From Pseudomonas piscis (GTDB lineage: Bacteria > Pseudomonadota > Gammaproteobacteria > Pseudomonadales > Pseudomonadaceae): 64,000 bases of DNA. Below the pieces are notes generated by a model, which was not told the DNA's origin, did no database searches, and worked only from the letters and a program-made list of their open reading frames with translations. The DNA lies in NCBI RefSeq assembly GCF_009380155.1, contig NZ_WHUV01000006.1, positions 1 to 64,000 on the forward strand. Direction: 5' to 3'. Positions within the stretch are counted from its first letter, which is position 1. Each line of letters begins with the position of its first letter. Positions 40,158-50,676 of the stretch are shown here, one piece after another. The position numbers and the translations under genes are program-made.

Positions 40158-40874
40158 TTAGGACGGGCGCAGGCCACGTTCCAGCCAGAGGCGGCTGGCC
40201 AGGGTCACCAGGCCGTCCAGAAGCAGCGCCAGCAGGGCGGTGCAGGCGGCGCCGAGCAGCAGTTGCGGCTGATTGTTCAGGGCGATGCCGGGGAAGATCA
40301 GGCTGCCCAGGCTGTTGGCGCCGATCAGGAAGGCCAGGGGCGCGGTGCCGACGTTGATCGCAAGGGCCACCCGCACGCCGCCGACGATGATCGGCACGGC
40401 ATTGGGTAATTCGACTTTCCACAACACCTGGCGCGGGGTCATGCCGATGCCGGTGGCGGCTTCCTTGAGCGAGCCCTGGACGTTCTTCAGGCCTTCATAG
40501 GTATTGCGCACGATGGGCAGCAGGGAGGCCAGGAACAGGGCGAAGATCGCCGGCCCGCTGCCGATGCCGAGGACCCCGAGGGCAATGGCCAGGACGGCCA
40601 GGGGAGGAATGGTGTTACCGATGTTGAACACTTGCATGAAGCGTTCGGCGCGCCTGGCCATGGCGGGGCGGCTGAGGAGGATGCCGGCGGGAATGCCGAC
40701 CAGCAGGGCGGCGCACATGGACGCCAGGACCAGGAACAGATGAGCTTGCAGGTAGAACAGTAGATCGTCGCGGTAGTGTTCGATCGTCTTGATGCCGATC
40801 CAGTGGACCAGCAGGGCCAGGAGGGCAATGACCGCAGCCCCTCCTATCAGCCCTTTGCCATAGCGAATAGCCAC
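40158..40874 (-). CDS. Osmoprotectant ABC transporter permease (second family copy)
   Basis: A 238-residue inner-membrane permease, the first gene of the operon. It has an N-terminal helix (GGAAVIALLALLVHWIGI), further helices, and the EAA loop EAATGIGMTPRQVLWKVELP. The ATG has AAGGAGTCCGCCC upstream. It pairs with the permease at 38559 to form the channel. Confidence 0.92.
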   Translation of the reverse strand: MAIRYGKGLIGGAAVIALLALLVHWIGIKTIEHYRDDLLFYLQAHLFLVLASMCAALLVGIPAGILLSRPAMARRAERFMQVFNIGNTIPPLAVLAIALGVLGIGSGPAIFALFLASLLPIVRNTYEGLKNVQGSLKEAATGIGMTPRQVLWKVELPNAVPIIVGGVRVALAINVGTAPLAFLIGANSLGSLIFPGIALNNQPQLLLGAACTALLALLLDGLVTLASRLWLERGLRPS

Positions 40875-41337
40875 GGGCGGACTCCTTTTTTCTTATCGGT
40901 CGGCGGGCGCTTTCCCCTGTGGCAGGGCCGTGGCCGACTGCCGGGAAAGTCCCCGCGAAAAGCAGTTCGTCGAGTGCCGGCAGGGCGGCGGTGAACGAAC
41001 CATGAGCGCAGCTTCGTCAAGCTAACTTGCTGAAATTCCAGGCATCTGATGAGCGCCTGGCAGGGAAGTGGACGTCTCCACCTTTTAAAAGGTTCCATAG
41101 TCGGCGGCGTTTGGCCACCCTTGTGGCCGCGACTTCGTGGCGCGAGGCGGTGATCGAGGCGGGGAATCCAACGGGTTCCAGGGCGATGTCCGGGTTGCGG
41201 ATGCTGCGCGCCCGGTCGCAGCCGTCGCTGGCGCTCGACAGCGGCTACAGGGGGATGGCGGGGCCGGACGGTGGTCCGGGAAGGCAGCTTTGCGCTATAC
41301 TCGCCGCCCTTTTTTGATCACCGCCAGGCGATTTCCC
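40875..41337. other. Divergent intergenic region, osmoprotectant operon / prfC
   Basis: 463 bases without a gene. It must contain both promoters. A TATACT at 41296-41301 is a plausible prfC -10 box, but no good -35 was found. Around 41212-41251 there is a CGCTCGACAGCGGCTACAG string of a dispersed Pseudomonas intergenic repeat. Confidence 0.45.
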
Positions 41338-42921
<1,584 letters not shown>

Positions 42922-42940
42922 GTTCGCCGGCAACATCCCA

Positions 42941-42971
42941 AGCCCCGCGGTGCAGGCCGCGGGGCTTTTTT
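42941..42971 (+). terminator. Terminator of prfC
   Basis: AGCCCCGCGG and CCGCGGGGCT with a six-base loop and a T-run, about 20 bases past the stop. Confidence 0.92.
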
Positions 42972-43156
42972 GTGCCTGCTGGCAAGCCCAGGGTGGCACG
43001 CACCGTTAGTCGGACGGGGGCTCCTGGCATGGGGATCGATAGCTGGCTATCTGGAAAGTCCCGGGTATCGCGACTAGGTTTCAGGTGGTGCTGTGGCCGC
43101 TGCACGTCAGGGTTTGCAGCCATCGATGATTCACCTATGAAGGGATGGAATCGGCT

Positions 43157-43399
43157 ATGAGAATTTTTCAACGCGTGGTGCTGCTGATCAAGGTGCTGGT
43201 GCTGCTGAGCCTGGGAACCTCCGGGGCCTGGGCCCACAACCTGTTGCAGGTCAAGGAGCCGGGTTACTCGTCGGAGCAGAGCACGCCGGTGCAGATGCTG
43301 GCCAAGTCCGAGTCGGAGCCGGGGGATGAGGGGCAGGGCGGCAGTTCGGGGGATGACGACCAGACCACCGACGATGGCGGGGAGCCCGATCAGGGGTGA
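43157..43399 (+). CDS. Small secreted acidic protein (80 aa)
   Basis: MRIFQRVVLLIKVLVLLSLGTSGAWA is a clear signal peptide, predicted to be cut before HNLL. The mature 54 residues are hydrophilic and end in a very acidic, disordered tail (GDDDQTTDDGGEPDQG). ATG 43157 was preferred over an in-frame ATG at 43145, which has no room for a ribosome site. The family is not recognised. It is a stand-alone gene with its own terminator. Confidence 0.6.
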   Translation: MRIFQRVVLLIKVLVLLSLGTSGAWAHNLLQVKEPGYSSEQSTPVQMLAKSESEPGDEGQGGSSGDDDQTTDDGGEPDQG

Positions 43400-43461
43400 A
43401 AAAAACCCCTCGCGGCGGATCGATGCGCAATCCGTCGCAAGGGGCCGGTGCAACAAGGTCA

Positions 43462-43494
43462 AGGCGTCTGCGGTGGTCCCGCAGGCGCCTTTTT
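43462..43494 (+). terminator. Terminator between convergent genes
   Basis: AGGCGTCTGCGG and CCGCAGGCGCCT pair with one G-T around a five-base loop and are followed by TTTT. It separates the small secreted protein gene from the converging dppF. Confidence 0.85.
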
Positions 43495-43503
43495 CATGCT
43501 CGT

Positions 43504-44472
43504 CTACAAGAACTGCTCGGCGTAGTGGCAAGCCACTTGGCGTGTGTCGAGCTGGCGCAGGGCCGGCTCTTCAGTGCTGCAACGCTCGGTGGCGTACGGG
43601 CAGCGCTTGTGGAAGGCGCAGCCGGGCGGCGGGTTCAGCGGGTTGGGCAGTTCGCCGGCGATCTTGATCTTCGGTTTGTCCGGGTCCGGGTGGATGGCCG
43701 GGGTCGCCGAGAGCAGGGCCTGGGTGTAAGGGTGCAGGGGACGGTTGTAGATGTCCTCCTTGGGGCCCATTTCCACCGGCCGGCCCAGGTACATCACCAG
43801 TACCTGGTCGGCGACGTGGCGCACCACCGCCAGGTTGTGCGAGATGAAGACGTAGGCGGTGTTGAATTCCTGCTGCAGGTCCATGAACAGGTTCAGCACC
43901 TGGGCCTGGATCGACACGTCCAGGGCCGAGGTCGGTTCGTCCGCCACCAGTACCTTGGGTTGCAGCATCATCGCCCGAGCCAGGGCAATGCGCTGGCGCT
44001 GGCCGCCGGAGAACATGTGTGGATAGCGCTGGTAATGCTCGGGGCGCAGGCCCACCTGCTTCATCATCGCCTGGACTTTCTCGCGGCGCTCGGTGGCCGA
44101 CAGCTTGGTGTTGATCAGCAGCGGCTCGGCCAGCTGGTCACCGATCTTCTGCCGTGGGTTGAGCGAGGCATAGGGGCTCTGGAACACCATCTGCACGTCG
44201 CGGCGCAGTTGCTTGCGCTGCTCCTTGGTGGCGCCCTTGACCTCATGGCCGGCGATCTGCAGCGAGCCCGAGGATGGCTCTTCGATCAGGGTCAGGGCCC
44301 GGGCCAGGGTGGACTTGCCACACCCGGATTCGCCCACCACGGCCAGGGTCTTGCCGGCCTCCAGTTCGAAGGACACGCCATTGAGCGCGCGGACGGTGGC
44401 GTGGCCCTTGAACAGGCCCCGGGACACTTCGTAGTGACGGGTCAGGTCGCGGGCGGTTAGAACGACGGCCAT
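43504..44472 (-). CDS. dppF: Dipeptide ABC transporter ATPase DppF
   Basis: 322 residues. Walker A is GESGCGKSTLAR, followed by QMVFQSPYASLNPR, the signature MFSGGQRQRIALARAM and Walker B VLVADEPTSALD. The C-terminal oligopeptide-transporter tail has cysteines (GCAFHKRCPYATERC) typical of the DppF/OppF group, some members of which bind an iron-sulfur cluster there. The start ATG overlaps the dppD stop (TGATG). It is the last gene of the operon. Confidence 0.95.
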   Translation of the reverse strand: MAVVLTARDLTRHYEVSRGLFKGHATVRALNGVSFELEAGKTLAVVGESGCGKSTLARALTLIEEPSSGSLQIAGHEVKGATKEQRKQLRRDVQMVFQSPYASLNPRQKIGDQLAEPLLINTKLSATERREKVQAMMKQVGLRPEHYQRYPHMFSGGQRQRIALARAMMLQPKVLVADEPTSALDVSIQAQVLNLFMDLQQEFNTAYVFISHNLAVVRHVADQVLVMYLGRPVEMGPKEDIYNRPLHPYTQALLSATPAIHPDPDKPKIKIAGELPNPLNPPPGCAFHKRCPYATERCSTEEPALRQLDTRQVACHYAEQFL

Positions 44473-45440
44473 CACGCCACCTCCTGGTTGAGCGGGTAGA
44501 AGCAGCGCACCAGGCTGGCGGCTTGCGGATCGAGGCCGGGGCGTTGCTGGCGGCAGTTTTCCTGGACGTAGGGGCAGCGTGGCGATAGCAGGCAGCCCTG
44601 GGGCCGGTCATAACGACCGGGAACGATGCCCGGCAGGGTGGAGAGCCGCGAGGCACCGAGGCTGTGCTCGGGAATCGCCGCCAGCAGGGCTTCGCTGTAG
44701 GGGTGTGCGGGGATGTCGAACAGCTCCGGCACCTTGCCTACTTCCACGGCCTGGCCGGCGTACATCACGCAGACGCGCTGGGCGGTCTCGGCCACCACGG
44801 CCAGGTCGTGGGTGATCAGCACCAGGCCCATGTTCTGCTCTTTCTGCAAGCTCAGCAGCAGGTCCATGATCTGTGCCTGGATGGTCACGTCCAGGGCGGT
44901 GGTCGGTTCGTCGGCGATCAGCAGCTTGGGTTCGCCGGCGATGGCCATGGCGATCGCCACGCGCTGGCTCATGCCACCGGACAGCTGGTGCGGGTAGGCG
45001 TCCATGCGGCTGGCGGCGCCCGGGATCTCGACCTTCTCCAGCAGTTCGATGGCGCGCTTGCGGGCGGCCTTGCCGGACATCTTCAGGTGCAGGCGCAGCA
45101 CTTCCTCGATCTGGAAGCCCACGGTGTAGCTGGGGTTCAGCGCGGTCATCGGGTCCTGGAAGACCATGGCCAGGTCCTTGCCGACGATCTGCCGGCGCTG
45201 GCGGGCGCTGAGCTTGAGCATGTCCTTGCCGTCGAAGGTCAGGGCGTCGGCGGTGACGATGCCGGGATGCTCGATCAGGCCCATCAGGGCCATCATGGTC
45301 ACCGATTTGCCGGAGCCGGACTCGCCGACGATGGCCAGTACTTCGCCCTTGTCGACCTTGAGGTCCAGGCCGTCCACCACGGGAACTGCCTTGGCGTCGC
45401 CGAAACGGACATTGAGATTCTTGATTTCTAACAGTGACAT
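44472..45440 (-). CDS. dppD: Dipeptide ABC transporter ATPase DppD
   Basis: 322 residues. Walker A is GESGSGKSVTM, then DLAMVFQDPMTALNPSYTV, the signature LSGGMSQRVAIAMAI and Walker B LLIADEPTTALDVT. The C-terminal cysteine cluster is GCLLSPRCPYVQENC. The ATG at 45440 has GGAGATTCCC upstream; the longer frame was rejected. It works with DppF to power DppBC. Confidence 0.95.
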   Translation of the reverse strand: MSLLEIKNLNVRFGDAKAVPVVDGLDLKVDKGEVLAIVGESGSGKSVTMMALMGLIEHPGIVTADALTFDGKDMLKLSARQRRQIVGKDLAMVFQDPMTALNPSYTVGFQIEEVLRLHLKMSGKAARKRAIELLEKVEIPGAASRMDAYPHQLSGGMSQRVAIAMAIAGEPKLLIADEPTTALDVTIQAQIMDLLLSLQKEQNMGLVLITHDLAVVAETAQRVCVMYAGQAVEVGKVPELFDIPAHPYSEALLAAIPEHSLGASRLSTLPGIVPGRYDRPQGCLLSPRCPYVQENCRQQRPGLDPQAASLVRCFYPLNQEVA

Positions 45441-45450
45441 GGGAATCTCC

Positions 45451-46362
45451 TCAGGCGGCATTCTTGAGCTTCGGATCCAGCGCATCGCGCAGGCCGTCGC
45501 CCATCAGGTTGATTGCCAGCACGCTGAGCAAAATGGTCAGGCCAGGCAGGCTCACTACCCACCAGGCGCGTTCGATGTAGTCGCGGGCCGAGGCCAGCAT
45601 GGTGCCCCACTCGGGGGTAGGCGGCTGGACGCCGAGGCCGAGGAAGCCCAGGGCGGCGGCGTCGAGGATCGCCGAGGAGAAGCTCAGGGTGGCCTGGACG
45701 ATCAGCGGCGCCATGCAGTTGGGCAGCACGGTGATGAACATCAGGCGCGGCAGGCCGGCACCGGCCAGGCGTGCGGCGGTCACGTAGTCGCGGTTGAGCT
45801 CGCCCATGACGGCGGCTCGGGTCAGGCGCACGTAGGACGGCAGCGAGACCACGGCGATGGCGATCACGGTGTTGATCAGGCCTGGGCCGAGGATGGCGAC
45901 GATGGCCACGGCCAGCAGCAGCGAAGGCAGGGCCAGCATGATGTCCATCAGGCGCATGATGCTCGGGCCCAGCAGGCGCGGGAAGAAGCCGGCGAACAGG
46001 CCCAGCAGGATCCCCGGGATCAGCGACATCACCACCGACGACAGGCCGATCAGCAGCGACAGGCGCGAACCCTGGATCAGCCGCGAGAGCAGGTCGCGGC
46101 CCAGTTCGTCGGTACCCAGCAGGAACTGCATCTGCCCGCCTTCGAGCCAGGCGGGTGGGGTCAGCAGGAAGTCGCGGTACTGCTCGCTGGGGTTATGCGG
46201 GGCTACCCAGGGGGCGAACAGTGCGCAGAACACCACCAGCAGCATGAACAGCAAACCGGCCACGGCGCCCTTGTTGCGGGAGAAGTGCTGCCAGAATTCT
46301 TTGTAGACGGACGGGTAAAGCAGGCTTTGATCGACTGCTACCGAGGAAGTTGGAGTGCTCAT
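45451..46362 (-). CDS. dppC: Dipeptide ABC transporter permease DppC
   Basis: 303 residues with the N-terminal OppC-type segment (FWQHFSRNKGAVAGLLFMLLVVFCALFAPW), then the family-typical LGTDELGRDLLSRL and the EAA loop region RLAGAGLPRLMFITVLPN. Several membrane helices. Start MSTPTSSVAV at 46362. It follows dppB closely. Confidence 0.94.
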   Translation of the reverse strand: MSTPTSSVAVDQSLLYPSVYKEFWQHFSRNKGAVAGLLFMLLVVFCALFAPWVAPHNPSEQYRDFLLTPPAWLEGGQMQFLLGTDELGRDLLSRLIQGSRLSLLIGLSSVVMSLIPGILLGLFAGFFPRLLGPSIMRLMDIMLALPSLLLAVAIVAILGPGLINTVIAIAVVSLPSYVRLTRAAVMGELNRDYVTAARLAGAGLPRLMFITVLPNCMAPLIVQATLSFSSAILDAAALGFLGLGVQPPTPEWGTMLASARDYIERAWWVVSLPGLTILLSVLAINLMGDGLRDALDPKLKNAA

Positions 46363-46373
46363 GAGTCTTGGCC

Positions 46374-47384
46374 TCAGCGCTGATGACGGATGCGTGGGTT
46401 GGCAAAGCCGTAGAGGATGTCCACCACGAAGTTGACCATGATCACCAGGCAGGCGATCAACAGGATGCCGTTCTGCACCACGGGATAGTCCCGGGCGCCG
46501 ATGGCTTCGATCAGCCATTTACCGATGCCGGGCCAGGAAAAGATGGTTTCGGTCAGGACCGCGCCGGCCAGCAGGGTGCCGACTTGCAGGCCGACCACGG
46601 TCAGTACCGGGATCAGCGCGTTGCGCAGGCCGTGGACGAAGACCACCCGGTTGGGCGACAGGCCCTTGGCCTTGGCGGTACGGATGTAGTCCTCACGCAG
46701 CACTTCGAGCATCGAGGAGCGGGTCATCCGCGCGATCACCGCCAAGGGAATGGTGCCCAGCACGATGGCGGGCAGGATCAGGTGTTCCAGGGCATCGACG
46801 AAGGCGCCGGTGTCGCCGGCCAGCAAGGTATCGATCAGCATGAAGCCGGTCTTGGGCTCGATGTCGTAGAGCAGGTCGATACGTCCGGAAACCGGGGTCC
46901 AGCCCAGGCTCACCGAGAAGAACATGATCAGGATCAGGCCCCACCAGAAGATCGGCATCGAGTAGCCGGCGAGGGAAATCCCCATCACCCCGTGGTCGAA
47001 CAGCGAGCCGCGCCTGAGGGCGGCGATCACCCCGGCCAGCAGGCCGATGACGCCGGCGAAGAGCAGGGCGGCCATGGCCAGTTCCAGGGTCGCGGGGAAC
47101 AGCGAGGAAAACTCGCTCCAAACGCTGGTGCGGGTGCGCAGGGACTCGCCCAGATCGCCATGGGCAAGCTTGCCGATGTAGTCCAGGTACTGGGCATACA
47201 GCGGTTTGTTCAATCCAAGGCGTTCCATTGCCTGGGCATGCATCTCGGGGTCGACCCGGCGCTCGCCCATCATGACTTCCACGGGATCGCCGGGAATCAT
47301 GCGGATCAAGGCGAAGGTCAACAAGGTGATGCCGAAGAATGTGGGAATCAACAACCCCACACGGCGGGCAATAAAACTAAACAT
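46374..47384 (-). CDS. dppB: Dipeptide ABC transporter permease DppB
   Basis: A 336-residue permease. N-terminal RRVGLLIPTFFGITLLTFALIRMIPGDP is the DppB/OppB signature. The EAA loop has RTAKAKGLSPNRVVFVHGLRNA, and the last helix is IACLVIMVNFVVDILYG. It pairs with DppC to form the channel. Confidence 0.95.
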   Translation of the reverse strand: MFSFIARRVGLLIPTFFGITLLTFALIRMIPGDPVEVMMGERRVDPEMHAQAMERLGLNKPLYAQYLDYIGKLAHGDLGESLRTRTSVWSEFSSLFPATLELAMAALLFAGVIGLLAGVIAALRRGSLFDHGVMGISLAGYSMPIFWWGLILIMFFSVSLGWTPVSGRIDLLYDIEPKTGFMLIDTLLAGDTGAFVDALEHLILPAIVLGTIPLAVIARMTRSSMLEVLREDYIRTAKAKGLSPNRVVFVHGLRNALIPVLTVVGLQVGTLLAGAVLTETIFSWPGIGKWLIEAIGARDYPVVQNGILLIACLVIMVNFVVDILYGFANPRIRHQR

Positions 47385-47456
47385 CTTCTGAAGTACCTCA
47401 ATCAGCCGGTTAGGCGTGTCCGCCGCTCCCGGGTCGGGAGCAGCGGGCGTTTCTTA

Positions 47457-49052
47457 TTACTTCACCTGGGTGGTAGCGAAGTTGTTGGTGGTCAGGGGGC
47501 TCTGGTGATACCCCTCGACGTTCTTGCGCATGGCGGTGAACATTTTCGGATAGGCCATGGGAATCCAGGGTTGATCCTGCTCAAAGATCAGCTGGGCCTT
47601 TTCATAGAGTTCGGCACGCTTGGCAGGTTCAGCCTCGGCGCGGGCCTGGTCGATCAGGTCCTGGAAGGTCTTGTTGCACCAGCGGGCGTAGTTTTCGCCG
47701 TTTTTCGCTGCGTCACAACTCAGGTTCGGGGTCAGGAAGTTGTCCGGGTCACCGTTATCCCCGGCCCAGCCAGCGGACACCATGTCGTGCTCGCCGTTCT
47801 TCGCGCGCTTGAGCATTTCGCCCCATTCCATCACGCGGATATCCAGCTTGAGGCCGATCTTGGCCAGGTCGGCCTGCATCATCTGTGCGCCCAGCAGCGG
47901 GTTGGGGTTGGTCGGGCCGCCGCCGTTGCGGGTGAACAGGGTGATCGAGGTGCCTTCGGGCACGCCGGCTTCCTTGAGCAGGGCGCGGGCCTTGTCCAGG
48001 TCCCGGGGCGGGTTCTTCAGGCTGGTGTTGAAGCCCAGCAGGGTCGGTGGGTACGGGCCGGTGCCGACCAGGGCATTGCCCGGGCCATACAGGCTGTTGA
48101 CGTAGGCTTCCTTGTCGAAGGCGATGTCGATCGCCTTGCGGACCCGCACGTCGCTCATGTACTTGCGGGTGGTGTTCATGGCGATATAGCCGGTGGTCAT
48201 GGCCGCCAGTTCATGTACCTGCAGGTTCGGGTCGGCCTTGATGCTGGGAATGTCATCGGGCTTGGGATACAGGGCGACCTGGCACTCGTTGGCCTTGAGC
48301 TTCTGTAGCCGTACGTTGTTGTCGGTGGTGATCGCCAGGATCAGTGCTTCGGCCGGTGGCTTGCCACGGAAATAGTCCGGGTTGGCCTTGAATCGCACCT
48401 GGGCGTCCTTGGCATAGCGGATGAAGATGAACGGTCCGGTGCCGATCGGCTTGCTATTGAGCTCGGCGGTCTTGCCTTCCTTGAGCAGCTTGTCGGCGTA
48501 TTCGGCCGGGAAGATCGAGGAGAAGGCCATGGCCACGTCGGCCAGGAACGGAGCTTCGCGGCGGGTCAGTGTGAAGACCACGGTGTGGTCGTCGACTTTC
48601 TCTACGCTCTTGAGCAGTTCCTTGAAGCCCATGCTTTCGAAATAGGGGAAACCCACGCTGGACTTGTCATGCCAGGGGTGTTTCGGGTCCAACTGGCGCT
48701 GGAAGCTCCAGAGCACGTCGTCGGCGTTCATGTCGCGGGTCGGGGTGAAGTAGTCGGTGCTGTGGAACTTGACGCCCTTGCGCAGGTGGAAGGTGTATTG
48801 CAGGCCGTCAGGGCTGATCTCCCAGGACTCGGCCAGGGCCGGCTCGATGTCCGTGGTGCCCGGCTTGAAGTCCACCAGCCGGTTGAAAATGGTTTCCGCC
48901 ACTGCGTCGGCAGTCACCGCGGTCGTGTACTGGACCATATCGAAGCCTTCCGGGCTGGCTTCGGTACAGACCACCAAGGGTTTGGCCGCGGCGCCCAGGG
49001 CGACGCTCAGCAATGCGGCGCTCAAGGCCGCTTTCATGGGTAGCATTTTCAT
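47457..49052 (-). CDS. dppA: Dipeptide-binding protein DppA (dppB-adjacent copy)
   Basis: A 531-residue family 5 periplasmic binding protein. The signal peptide is MKAALSAALLSVALGAAA, cut before KPL. Family hallmarks: CTEASPEGFD, ALAESWEISPDGLQYTFHLRKGVKFH, GTGPFIF, and GWAGDNGDPDNFL. It is the most divergent of the three binding proteins here: it has SPEGFDMVQYTT and FLTPN where the others have SPAGFD and WLGTL. It corresponds in position to P. aeruginosa dppA4. Extra copies probably broaden the range of peptides. Confidence 0.93.
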   Translation of the reverse strand: MKMLPMKAALSAALLSVALGAAAKPLVVCTEASPEGFDMVQYTTAVTADAVAETIFNRLVDFKPGTTDIEPALAESWEISPDGLQYTFHLRKGVKFHSTDYFTPTRDMNADDVLWSFQRQLDPKHPWHDKSSVGFPYFESMGFKELLKSVEKVDDHTVVFTLTRREAPFLADVAMAFSSIFPAEYADKLLKEGKTAELNSKPIGTGPFIFIRYAKDAQVRFKANPDYFRGKPPAEALILAITTDNNVRLQKLKANECQVALYPKPDDIPSIKADPNLQVHELAAMTTGYIAMNTTRKYMSDVRVRKAIDIAFDKEAYVNSLYGPGNALVGTGPYPPTLLGFNTSLKNPPRDLDKARALLKEAGVPEGTSITLFTRNGGGPTNPNPLLGAQMMQADLAKIGLKLDIRVMEWGEMLKRAKNGEHDMVSAGWAGDNGDPDNFLTPNLSCDAAKNGENYARWCNKTFQDLIDQARAEAEPAKRAELYEKAQLIFEQDQPWIPMAYPKMFTAMRKNVEGYHQSPLTTNNFATTQVK

Positions 49053-49093
49053 CGAGAACCCCTTTCGAACGATGGAACCAGCGTAGCTTGAAG

Positions 49094-49116
49094 GGCGGAC
49101 TCGTCATGAGTCCGCC
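49094..49116 (-). other. Perfect hairpin between the porin gene and dppA
   Basis: GGCGGACTC and GAGTCCGCC around a five-base loop, without a T-run. It lies in the short gap inside the dpp operon and could set relative mRNA levels by pausing or 3'-end protection. Confidence 0.6.
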
Positions 49117-49130
49117 GTTCAACTGGTGGG

Positions 49131-50507
49131 TTATAGGATATTGAATGGAACCGTGGTGACCAGGCGGAACTCGTTGATGTTGCCGTCGGCCTGGTACTTG
49201 CTGGCGCGGTGGGTGGTGTAGGTCGCGCGGATCGCGGTGGCCTTGAGCGGGCCGCTCTGCACCGCGTAGCTGGCGCCGATGCCGTATTCGTAGTGGGTTT
49301 CGCCGTCCATCTTCTTCACATCGTAGGCGGTACCGGTGTAGTGGGTACCGTCGATGCCCCAGCCGCGGGCCTGGTAGAGGTTGAACTTGAGGCCGGGCAC
49401 GCCGTACTCGGCCATGTTCAGGCCGTAGGCGATCTGGAACGACTTCTCGTTCGGGCCGTTGAAGTCCGAGAGCAGGGAGTTGGCCAGGTAGATGCCGTTG
49501 GTTTCGTGCAGGTAGTCGAAGTACTCGTTACCGTTCACCGCCTGGTAGGAGAAGGTCAGGCTGTGGGCCTGGTGGGCCAGGCCCAGGGACAGCGAGTAGG
49601 TATCGTTGTCGATCTCGCCCATCTCTTTCTTGCCGGCATCGACGGTCTTGTAGTAGTTCAGGCCGGTGGTCAGGCCCAGCACCGAGCTGTCACCCAGTTC
49701 GTGGGTGAAGCCGAAGTAGTACTGGTTCCAGAAGTCTTCCACCTTGGAGGCGTAGAGGCTGGTCTTCAGGCTCTTGAGCGGCTGGTAGTTGGCGCCGATC
49801 ACGCTGACGCGGTCGGTCTCGGCGCTGTTGTTGGTGTATTCGGAGCGGAATTTCGACAGGCTCTGTTCGGTCCGTGGCGATACCCGGTCATAGCTACCGG
49901 CGTCGAACGACAGGTTGTTGAATTCTTCGCTGTGGATACTGGCCCCTTCGAAGCTCGAAGGCAGCGGACGGTTGCCGATGACATCGACGATCGGCGTGCT
50001 GACGTTCTGCCGGCCGACGGTCAGGGTGGTGTTGGATACGCGGAACTTGACGTTGGCCAGGCCCAGCTTGCTCCACTGGCCCACGGCGTCGCCGTCGGAG
50101 TGGGTCAGGGTACGGTTGTTCTTGCCGGCGATGTCCTTGCGGTCACGATCCAGGGCAATGGCGTTGTAGGCGGCGACTTCGGTGCTGACCCCAACGGTGC
50201 CTTCGGTGAAGCCGGAGGTGTAGTTGAGGATGGTGCCCTGCACCCAGTTGATACGGCGCGGGGTGGAGGTAGGCTGGCCGTTGTGGTTGTAGGAGAAGCG
50301 GTCGTTACGACGCTTCAACTCGTTGGCGTACCAGTTACGGGTGCTCCCGGACAGGCTCTGGCCTTCGATGAACCCCTTGGACTCGGCCTGGGCATTCTTG
50401 CTGTTCAGTTCAGTCGGGACGAAGTCCTGGCTGACGCTCTCTGCATAGGCCGTAGCAGTGATGCTACTGATGGCCAGGGCTAACAATGCGCTGCTGCTCA
50501 GTTTCAT
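49131..50507 (-). CDS. opdP: OprD-family outer-membrane porin (OpdP-like)
   Basis: A 458-residue porin. The signal peptide is MKLSSSALLALAISSITATAYA. The mature part has the OprD-family features: SLSGSTRNWYANE near the N-terminus, TVGRQNVSTPIVDV and PSSFEGA, regular amphipathic strands and a C-terminal phenylalanine-containing end (TTVPFNIL). Position inside the dpp operon matches P. aeruginosa opdP, which admits dipeptides (notably glycine-glutamate) and carbapenems. The start has AAAGGAGCATCACCC upstream. Confidence 0.92.
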   Translation of the reverse strand: MKLSSSALLALAISSITATAYAESVSQDFVPTELNSKNAQAESKGFIEGQSLSGSTRNWYANELKRRNDRFSYNHNGQPTSTPRRINWVQGTILNYTSGFTEGTVGVSTEVAAYNAIALDRDRKDIAGKNNRTLTHSDGDAVGQWSKLGLANVKFRVSNTTLTVGRQNVSTPIVDVIGNRPLPSSFEGASIHSEEFNNLSFDAGSYDRVSPRTEQSLSKFRSEYTNNSAETDRVSVIGANYQPLKSLKTSLYASKVEDFWNQYYFGFTHELGDSSVLGLTTGLNYYKTVDAGKKEMGEIDNDTYSLSLGLAHQAHSLTFSYQAVNGNEYFDYLHETNGIYLANSLLSDFNGPNEKSFQIAYGLNMAEYGVPGLKFNLYQARGWGIDGTHYTGTAYDVKKMDGETHYEYGIGASYAVQSGPLKATAIRATYTTHRASKYQADGNINEFRLVTTVPFNIL

Positions 50508-50587
50508 GGGTGATGCTCCTTTGTTTTGTTTTTTTACTTGCCGGTTTTTTTCGGCCGGCTGGCTTTTTGGAACTCATTCAAGGCATC

Positions 50588-50599
50588 GCAAACGTTTGC
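50588..50599. promoter_or_regulatory. LacI-type palindrome upstream of opdP
   Basis: GCAAACGTTTGC is a perfect 12-base palindrome with the same AAACGTTT core as the FruR operator at 11630. It lies 81 bases before the opdP start in an otherwise empty gap. It may be a binding site for FruR or another LacI-family regulator; the flanks differ from the FruR consensus. Confidence 0.4.
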
Positions 50600-50638
50600 A
50601 GAGGGCTCATTCTCTGAATCCAGGCAATACGCCTGCAT

Positions 50639-50657
50639 GAGGGCGAGCAACGCCCTC
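50639..50657 (-). other. Hairpin after the second binding-protein gene
   Basis: GAGGGCG and CGCCCTC around AGCAA, followed on the minus strand by a second small stem CAGGC/GCCTG. There is no T-run. This is a likely attenuation or mRNA-stabilising point between this dppA copy and opdP. Confidence 0.55.
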
Positions 50658-50676
50658 AGGGTTCTAGGCTCATCGG